Assembly: GCA_026705105.1 (NCBI GenBank)
Contig: JAPPBK010000083.1
Location: 1 to 10,481, forward strand
Direction: 5' to 3'
From: Chloroflexota bacterium
GTDB lineage: Bacteria; Chloroflexota; Dehalococcoidia; Bin125
Length of the DNA: 10,481 bases
Shown: positions 5,657-10,481 of the stretch, piece by piece
How the letters are laid out: each line of letters begins with the position of its first letter
Position numbering within the stretch: the first letter of the stretch is position 1
Made by a program: the position numbers and the translations under genes
Notes under the pieces: generated by a model
Seen by the model: only the letters and a program-made list of their open reading frames with translations
What the model was told of the DNA's origin: nothing
The model's database searches: none

Positions 5657-6739
5657 GTGCTGACACCGCTCACGTTGCGCGAACGTCACCTCGCCGCCGG
5701 CGCACGTTTCGCGCCCTTCGCGGGCTGGGAAATGCCGCTGCGGTACGAGGGCATTGTCGCCGAGCACCGGTCGGTGCGCGAGCGGGTCGGCGTGTTCGAC
5801 GTGTCCCACCTGGCCCGCGCCTGGGTCGAGGGTCCGCAGGCAGCCCAGCTGCTGCGCGCTGTTACTACGTTCGATGTGACCTCCCTGCCCGAAGGCAAGG
5901 CGCATTACTCGCTCTACTGCAACGAGACGGGCGGCATCGAGGACGATGTCTTCATCTATCACCTGGCGGGCGATCGCTGGCTGGTGATTCACAACGCCGC
6001 CAATGCCGACGCCGACTTCGAACGCCTGCGCGCCGTCGCCGGCGACGCGGCGTCGGAGGTGACGCCGGAGACAGTGATGCTGGCCGTGCAGGGTCCCGAC
6101 GCGGTGGGTCTGCTGGGTCGCGTGCTCGGCGAGGGATTCGCAGGACTCGAACAGCGTGATTGCGCCGAACTGAACTGGCACGGCGCGCCGCTGTTGGTCG
6201 CACGCACGGGGTACACCGGCGAAGACGGCGGCGAGTGCATCGTCCCAGCCGACCGCGCCGAATCGTTGTGGGACGCCCTGATCGCCGGCGGAGCCGCCCC
6301 GGCGGGTCTGGGCGCTCGGGACTCATTGCGACTGGAGGCGGCGCTGCCGCTGCACGGCAACGACGTCGATGCGACGACCAATCCCTACGAAGCCGGACTC
6401 GGATTCGCGGTGACTCTTGACGACGGCGCGCCGTTCACCGGCCGCGAGGCGCTGCTCGAGGCCAAAGCAACGCCGCGAACGCGACGCCTGGCGCATCTGG
6501 CCGCTCGCGCCCGTGGCGTGTTGCGGGCCGGATACGAAGTACGCGAGCCGGACGGCGACCACGGGGTTGCAACTCTGACCAGCGGCGGACACAGCCCCAG
6601 CCTGAGAATCGGGATCGGCATGGCCTATCTGCCCACCGATCTGGTCAGTGTCGGAACCATGCTCGAAGTCGACGTGCGCGGCCGCGCGCTGCCCGTGGAG
6701 GTCGTGCGGCGGCCGTTCTATCGCAAGCCGAAGGGATGA
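5657..6739 (+). CDS. gcvT: glycine cleavage system T protein (aminomethyltransferase)
   Basis: It takes the aminomethyl group from lipoyl-GcvH and transfers the one-carbon unit to tetrahydrofolate, releasing ammonia, in the cytosol. The GTG at 5657 gives 360 residues, close to the usual length of about 364. The protein then starts with LTPLTLRERHLAAGARF and FAGWEMPLRY, matching the normal T-protein N-terminus. An upstream start at 5612 would add 15 residues of non-conserved sequence. Later family marks include GVFDVSHL, EDDVFIYHL, ARTGYTGEDGGE and GLGARDSLRLEAALPLHGND, the last holding the Arg/Glu region near the folate site. The C-terminal barrel ends with RPFYRKPKG, as expected. The stop codon overlaps the gcvH start (ATGA), so translation is coupled. 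No glycine riboswitch motif is visible upstream. Identification is secure; only the start is inferred. Confidence 0.96.
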   Translation: MLTPLTLRERHLAAGARFAPFAGWEMPLRYEGIVAEHRSVRERVGVFDVSHLARAWVEGPQAAQLLRAVTTFDVTSLPEGKAHYSLYCNETGGIEDDVFIYHLAGDRWLVIHNAANADADFERLRAVAGDAASEVTPETVMLAVQGPDAVGLLGRVLGEGFAGLEQRDCAELNWHGAPLLVARTGYTGEDGGECIVPADRAESLWDALIAGGAAPAGLGARDSLRLEAALPLHGNDVDATTNPYEAGLGFAVTLDDGAPFTGREALLEAKATPRTRRLAHLAARARGVLRAGYEVREPDGDHGVATLTSGGHSPSLRIGIGMAYLPTDLVSVGTMLEVDVRGRALPVEVVRRPFYRKPKG

Positions 6740-7137
6740 TGATGGACCACGAGACGCCCGAGGATCTGCTCTACACCGAGGATCACGAATGGCTGCGCCG
6801 CGAAGCCGCCGCCGATGAAGTCACGATCGGCATCACCGACTTCGCCCAGGAACAGGTCGGCGATGTGGTCTACCTGGAACTGCCGGCCAAAGGGACGGCG
6901 CTGACCGCCGGCGCACCGTTTGGTGAGATCGAGTCGGCCAAGACCGTCGCCGAGTTGTTCGCACCGGTCAGCGGTGAACTGATCGCGTCCAACGTGGAAC
7001 TCGAAGAACGGCCGGAGCTGGTCAATGAATCGCCCTACGGCGACGGCTGGATCGTCCGCGTACGCATCTCCAACGCCGACGAGCTTGACGGCCTGATGGA
7101 CGCTGAGGCCTATCGCGCCCAGCTCCCGGAGGACTAG
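6736..7137 (+). CDS. gcvH: glycine cleavage system H protein (lipoyl carrier)
   Basis: The 133-residue lipoyl carrier shuttles the methylamine group between the P and T proteins and is reoxidised by lipoamide dehydrogenase. The YTEDHEWLR start, ITDFAQEQVGDVVYLELP, and the lipoylation segment GEIESAKTVAELFAPVSGE are all present, with the lipoyl lysine at residue 69 of this frame. The C-terminal part NESPYGDGWIVRVRI is typical. The frame opens with three successive ATG codons (6736, 6739, 6742). The purine run GAAGGG ends just before the first, so the third ATG at 6742 has the better spacing (six bases), while the first overlaps the gcvT stop. Lipoate attachment enzymes are not in the window. 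Length is normal for the family. Confidence 0.96.
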   Translation: MMMDHETPEDLLYTEDHEWLRREAAADEVTIGITDFAQEQVGDVVYLELPAKGTALTAGAPFGEIESAKTVAELFAPVSGELIASNVELEERPELVNESPYGDGWIVRVRISNADELDGLMDAEAYRAQLPED

Positions 7138-7138
7138 C

Positions 7139-8485
7139 GTGTCCTCGCCGCACCCGTACATCCCCGCAACCGACGCTGATCGGGCGCTCATGCTGGAGCG
7201 GATCGGCGTCGAGACCCTCGATTCACTCTTCCACGATCTGCCCGCCTCGCGGCGGGACCCTGCGATTTCACTGCCGCCCGCTCTGACCGAGCCGGAACTG
7301 ATTGCGCTGCTCTCCGAGCGCGCCACCGAGAACGCGGCGCCCTCGCGCCCCAGCTTTCTCGGCGCAGGCGCGTATCGACGCTCGGTGTCGTCGATCGTGG
7401 CTCACCTCACGAGCCGCTCCGAGTTCGTCACGGCCTACACGCCGTACCAGCCGGAGATCAGCCAGGGCACGCTGCAGTCGGGCTTCGAGTTTCAGTCGGT
7501 CGTCTGCGAGCTGACCGGCATGGACGTGGCCAACGTCGGCCTCTACGACGTAGCCAGCGCGACCGCCGAGGCCTGCCTGATGGCCGCCCGCGCCACGAAG
7601 CGCGAGGCGGTGGCGCTGCTCGAACCGATGCATCCTGGCGCCATCGACGTCGTCCAGACCTACGCGCGTGGCCCCGCACTGCGTCTCGACGTGCTCGACT
7701 CGCCCGAATTCGTGAGCGAAGCGCACGCCTGCCTCGTGGTCCAACAGCCGGACTTCCTCGGTACAATCCGCGACCTCGCACCGCTGGCCGACGCGGCGCA
7801 CGCTCGCGGCGCGCTATTGGTCGTCGTCGCCGATCCATTCGCGCTGGGCCTGCTGCGCGCGCCCGGCGATGCCGGCGCCGACATCGTCACCGGCGAGGGC
7901 CGCGACCTCGCGGGCGGCGCCGCCTACGGTGGACCGTCGCTGGGCCTGTTCGCCGCACGCTCGCAGTTTCTTCGCCAGATGCCCGGCCGCATCGTCGGAC
8001 GCACACGCGAGGTCGAGGCGGGGGACGGACGCGAGCCGCGCACCGGCTACGTGCTCACCTTGCAGGCCCGCGAACAGTTTATCCGGCGCGAGCGCGCGAC
8101 CTCGAACATCTCAACCGCCCAGGCGCTGATCGCGCTCGCCTTCACCATCGCTGTCCAGGCGCTGGGACCGCAGGGCCTGCGCGAGTCGGCCGAGCTCTGC
8201 TACCAGCGCGCCCACGACGCCGCTCGGCGCATCGCCGCGATTCCGGGGTTCGATGTCCCGGAACGCGGCCCGTGGTTCCAGGAGTTTCTCGTTCGCGGGC
8301 CGCTTGCCGCGCCTCAGCTTGCAGCCGAGTCGTCGGCCCGAGGCATCACGCCGGGACTCGACGTGTCGGACCGGCAGGAGCCCGAGGCCGACGAAGCGCT
8401 GCTCTTCTGCGTGACCGAGGCGACGCCCGACTCCCATGTCAACGCGCTGATTGACGCGCTGGCGGAGATTGGAGCCGAGGCATGA
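7139..8485 (+). CDS. gcvPA: glycine dehydrogenase (decarboxylating) subunit 1, split P protein alpha
   Basis: This is one half of the heterodimeric P protein, which decarboxylates glycine with pyridoxal phosphate and loads the aminomethyl group on lipoyl-GcvH. The start is GTG at 7139, one base after the gcvH stop, with GGAGGA at 7128-7133 placed five bases before it. The 448-residue length is normal. Conserved blocks are FLGAGAYRRSV (73-83), TPYQPEISQGTLQSGFEFQS (101-120), GGPSLG (264-269), MPGRIVGRTRE (281-291) and LTLQAREQFIRRERATSNIS (307-326). Val138 sits in YDVASATAEA where I recall Gly being usual; its effect is unknown. This subunit lacks the PLP lysine, which is in the partner. The stop overlaps the gcvPB start (ATGA), favouring equal amounts of the two subunits. 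Confidence 0.96.
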   Translation: MSSPHPYIPATDADRALMLERIGVETLDSLFHDLPASRRDPAISLPPALTEPELIALLSERATENAAPSRPSFLGAGAYRRSVSSIVAHLTSRSEFVTAYTPYQPEISQGTLQSGFEFQSVVCELTGMDVANVGLYDVASATAEACLMAARATKREAVALLEPMHPGAIDVVQTYARGPALRLDVLDSPEFVSEAHACLVVQQPDFLGTIRDLAPLADAAHARGALLVVVADPFALGLLRAPGDAGADIVTGEGRDLAGGAAYGGPSLGLFAARSQFLRQMPGRIVGRTREVEAGDGREPRTGYVLTLQAREQFIRRERATSNISTAQALIALAFTIAVQALGPQGLRESAELCYQRAHDAARRIAAIPGFDVPERGPWFQEFLVRGPLAAPQLAAESSARGITPGLDVSDRQEPEADEALLFCVTEATPDSHVNALIDALAEIGAEA

Positions 8486-9963
8486 CCGACTATCGGCCGG
8501 CCGGCGAGGACTTCGGCGCGCGGCTGAGCTTTGATCGCGGCGAGCCTGGGCGCCGAGCGGTCGATGTGCCCTGCTGGAGCGGCGATGAGTCGCCGTTGCC
8601 CGACGCTCACCTGCTGCGCGACTCGCTGCGACTGCCGGAGCTGAGCCAGGGCGAGCTGGTGCGCTACTACACCGCGCTGTCGACGCGGAACTACGGCATC
8701 GACTCGGGCACCTACCCGCTCGGTTCCTGCACGATGAAGTTCAATCCCAAGGTCAATGACCTGATCGCGTCGCTGCAGGGATTCGCCGAGGCGCACCCAC
8801 TCGCGCCCGAGGAGGACATGCAGGGCACGCTGCGGACGCTGCTGGAACTGCGCGACGGCCTGGCCGAGATCACCGGGCTGCCCGCCGTCAGTCTCGCGCC
8901 GGCGGCCGGCGCGCAGGGAGAGTTCGCCGGCGTGCTGATGATCATGGCCGCGCTCCAGGACCGCGGCGAGCTGGCGCAGCGCCGACGCATCCTCGTGCCC
9001 GACTCCGCCCACGGCACCAATCCGGCCACCGCGGCGATGGCCGGTTTCCAGGTCACCCAGATCCCCACGGCCGCCGACGGCTCGCTTGACCGAGACACAA
9101 TCGAGCGGGAGCTGGACGAGACCGTCGCCGCCGTCATGGTCACCGTGCCCAACACGCTGGGTCTGTGGGAGCGGGGGATCGAAGAGGTCGCGGAGCTGAT
9201 CCACGAGGCCGGCGCCTACCTCTACGCCGACGGCGCGAACCTGAACGCGATCATGGGTCGGATCCGCTACGGCGACCTCGGTTTCGATGTCGCCCACCTC
9301 AACCTGCACAAGAGCTTCAGCACCCCGCACGGCGGCGGCGGACCCGGCGCAGGGCCGGTCTGCTGCTCGGAGGAGCTCGCGCCGTACCTGCCGACGCCCA
9401 TCCTGGAGCAAGGCGACGACGGCGTCGTGCGGCTGGCCGCGCCGGAGCGCAGCATCGGCCGGATGCAGCAGTTTCACGGCAACGTCGGCGTGCTGCTGCG
9501 CGCCACCGCCTACATGCGCGCGCTTGGCCTCGACGGTCTGCGGTCCGTTTCGGGACAGGCGGTGCTCAACGCCAACTACCTGCGCGTCCTGCTGCACGGC
9601 TGGTACGACCTGCCCTACGACCGGCCCGTGCTGCACGAGGTCGTCTTCTCCGGCTCCCGCCAACGCCGCGAACACGGCGTGCGCACCTACGACATCGCCA
9701 AGCGCCTGATCGATCACGGCTTCCACCCGCCGACCGTCTACTTTCCCTTGATCGTCGAGGAAGCGCTGATGATCGAGCCGACAGAGACGGAGCCGCCGGA
9801 GGCGATCGAGGCGCTGGCAAACGCGCTGATCGCGATCGCAAAGGAATCGGCCGAGGACCCCGCCGCGCTCCACGCCGCCCCGACCACCGCCCCCATCGGC
9901 CGCCTAGACGAAACCGCCGCCGCCCGCCGCCCCGTCCTCCGCTGGCAACCACCCAGTCCCTGA
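8482..9963 (+). CDS. gcvPB: glycine dehydrogenase (decarboxylating) subunit 2, split P protein beta with PLP site
   Basis: This 493-residue catalytic half of the P protein carries the Schiff-base lysine. HLNLHKSFSTPHGGGGPGAG contains Lys277, matching the family block around the PLP lysine and the glycine-rich loop. Other marks are STRNYGIDSGTYPLGSCTMK (67-86, matching the substrate/PLP region), DSAHGTNPATAAMAGF (174-189), ADGANLNAIMG (249-259) and GRLDETAAARRPVLRW (473-488), the usual C-terminal motif. Length is normal. With gcvT, gcvH and gcvPA it gives a nearly complete glycine cleavage complex; only lipoamide dehydrogenase must be encoded elsewhere. The last 80 bases are markedly C-rich and run directly into the structured element beyond the TGA stop. 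Confidence 0.97.
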   Translation: MTDYRPAGEDFGARLSFDRGEPGRRAVDVPCWSGDESPLPDAHLLRDSLRLPELSQGELVRYYTALSTRNYGIDSGTYPLGSCTMKFNPKVNDLIASLQGFAEAHPLAPEEDMQGTLRTLLELRDGLAEITGLPAVSLAPAAGAQGEFAGVLMIMAALQDRGELAQRRRILVPDSAHGTNPATAAMAGFQVTQIPTAADGSLDRDTIERELDETVAAVMVTVPNTLGLWERGIEEVAELIHEAGAYLYADGANLNAIMGRIRYGDLGFDVAHLNLHKSFSTPHGGGGPGAGPVCCSEELAPYLPTPILEQGDDGVVRLAAPERSIGRMQQFHGNVGVLLRATAYMRALGLDGLRSVSGQAVLNANYLRVLLHGWYDLPYDRPVLHEVVFSGSRQRREHGVRTYDIAKRLIDHGFHPPTVYFPLIVEEALMIEPTETEPPEAIEALANALIAIAKESAEDPAALHAAPTTAPIGRLDETAAARRPVLRWQPPSP

Positions 9964-9970
9964 CCCCGCT

Positions 9971-10025
9971 CCCTCCCCTCTCCCCCCGCGCCGCGCGGGG
10001 GGAGAGGTCTCGTAGAGACAGAGGG
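9971..10025. repeat. cloverleaf-like inverted-repeat element (REP-type) after gcvPB
   Basis: Three stems are visible. An outer stem pairs CCCTC (9971-9975) with GAGGG (10021-10025). A 14-bp perfect stem pairs CCTCTCCCCCCGCG (9977-9990) with its complement at 9994-10007 around a three-base loop. A small stem GTCTC-GTA-GAGAC occupies 10007-10019. The set folds as a three-way junction. Similar C/T-rich then G/A-rich elements, with an agagggtgggg-like end, are dispersed in some GC-rich genomes as I recall. It begins seven bases after the gcvPB stop and may end or stabilise the gcv transcript, though no T-run follows. Confidence 0.6.
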
Positions 10026-10137
10026 TGGGCGCGCGGGTCGATGAGTCGATTGTGTCCGCACGGATATTGCCGCAAGTGTGTTTAGCCAGAACCAGGCTGC
10101 GGAGTTCCAGACACCGTCAGTGCCAGGCTTCGGCAAG

Positions 10138-10481
10138 CTACTCTAGGGCCACCCCGTCGTCCAAGCAGACAAGAATCAGCCCTTTTTCGCGAAGATGACT
10201 TGCCAACGCTGCGGAGTAAGCGGGATTGGGTGCTGCCTGCACGATACGAGAGAGTTCCTTTCCTGCATTGGACATGGCTACTCCGTTGATTCGAATCTCG
10301 CCAGCAACTGGCTCATGATCGAGCTTCTTGAGAAACCAAGAACTGCCAGCGTACTCAATGAACAGTACGTTACGAAGCAGTTGCATGCTGGCCGTGATTG
10401 GCATGTCGGGGGCGGCCTGCGTGACACTGTGCAGATTCCTTGGAAAAGGGCTGTAATCCATGTACGAGTTGTAATCGGTCG
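10138..10481 (-). CDS. hypothetical protein, C-terminal part (partial, open at window edge)
   Basis: The frame ends with a TAG stop at 10138-10140 and is open through to the right edge, at least 113 residues. The ATG at 10461 has no purine-rich site before it, and the six codons upstream (reading TDYNSY) contain no stop, so it is probably an internal Met of a longer protein. Visible segments are a hydrophobic stretch MQLLRNVLFIEYAG, WFLKKLDHE, and the C-terminal block MSNAGKELSRIVQAAPNPAY followed by a helix ending in KGLILV. That block resembles the end of some DUF2806-type phage or plasmid-associated proteins; this is a weak recollection and no function is claimed. G+C is about 53%, well below the gcv genes, suggesting a different origin. 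The gene converges on the gcv operon across the structured element. Confidence 0.6.
   Translation of the reverse strand, partial: TDYNSYMDYSPFPRNLHSVTQAAPDMPITASMQLLRNVLFIEYAGSSWFLKKLDHEPVAGEIRINGVAMSNAGKELSRIVQAAPNPAYSAALASHLREKGLILVCLDDGVALE

Noticed and set aside
8314..9873. Long open frame of 519 codons on the minus strand opposite gcvPA/gcvPB
   Set aside because: It lies antisense to two clearly conserved genes. Its translation is rich in Arg, Val, Gly and Gln without a recognisable fold, as expected of an antisense frame in high-G+C DNA.
9964..10137. Small gene in the gap after gcvPB
   Set aside because: Short open frames exist but lack ribosome-binding sites and run through the inverted-repeat element.

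Overview
The window is a compact, GC-rich bacterial chromosome segment. Sampled coding lines reach about 70% G+C, with Shine-Dalgarno sites and frequent ATGA overlaps. The split glycine decarboxylase (separate gcvPA and gcvPB) and the mix of oxidative catabolism genes would suit an uncultured Chloroflexota or a Thermoleophilia-type actinobacterium. That placement is inference; no rRNA or other marker gene is present.

Layout. Positions 1-1283 (minus) hold an alpha/beta-hydrolase esterase followed by the N-terminal 80 residues of a Baeyer-Villiger-type flavin monooxygenase that runs off the left edge. This is a classic ketone-to-ester-to-acid-plus-alcohol pair. Positions 1505-1981 (plus) encode a small two-helix membrane protein with a PH-like cytoplasmic part. 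It converges on a 570-residue minus-strand protein (2008-3720) that joins a Rieske [2Fe-2S] domain to a long, unrecognised helical domain containing three diverged His-centred repeats. Divergent from it, across a 186-bp intergenic region, are an amidohydrolase of the TIM-barrel class (3907-4758) and, 14 bp later, an AlkD-like DNA alkylation repair protein (4773-5480).

Positions 5657-9963 (plus) are a tight gcvT-gcvH-gcvPA-gcvPB operon. It encodes all glycine cleavage proteins except the shared lipoamide dehydrogenase (L protein), which is not in the window. The T-protein start is better placed at a GTG at 5657 than at the farthest upstream start. The operon is preceded by a strongly folded inverted-repeat region (5481-5560) and followed directly by a cloverleaf-like, REP-type element (9971-10025). 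At the right edge, a minus-strand reading frame of lower G+C (about 53%) enters from outside the window and may mark the start of an accessory segment.

Most of the window is housekeeping or catabolic in character. The least explained part is the Rieske-helical fusion protein; the structured intergenic elements come second. No CRISPR array, tRNA, rRNA, insertion sequence or glycine riboswitch was seen.
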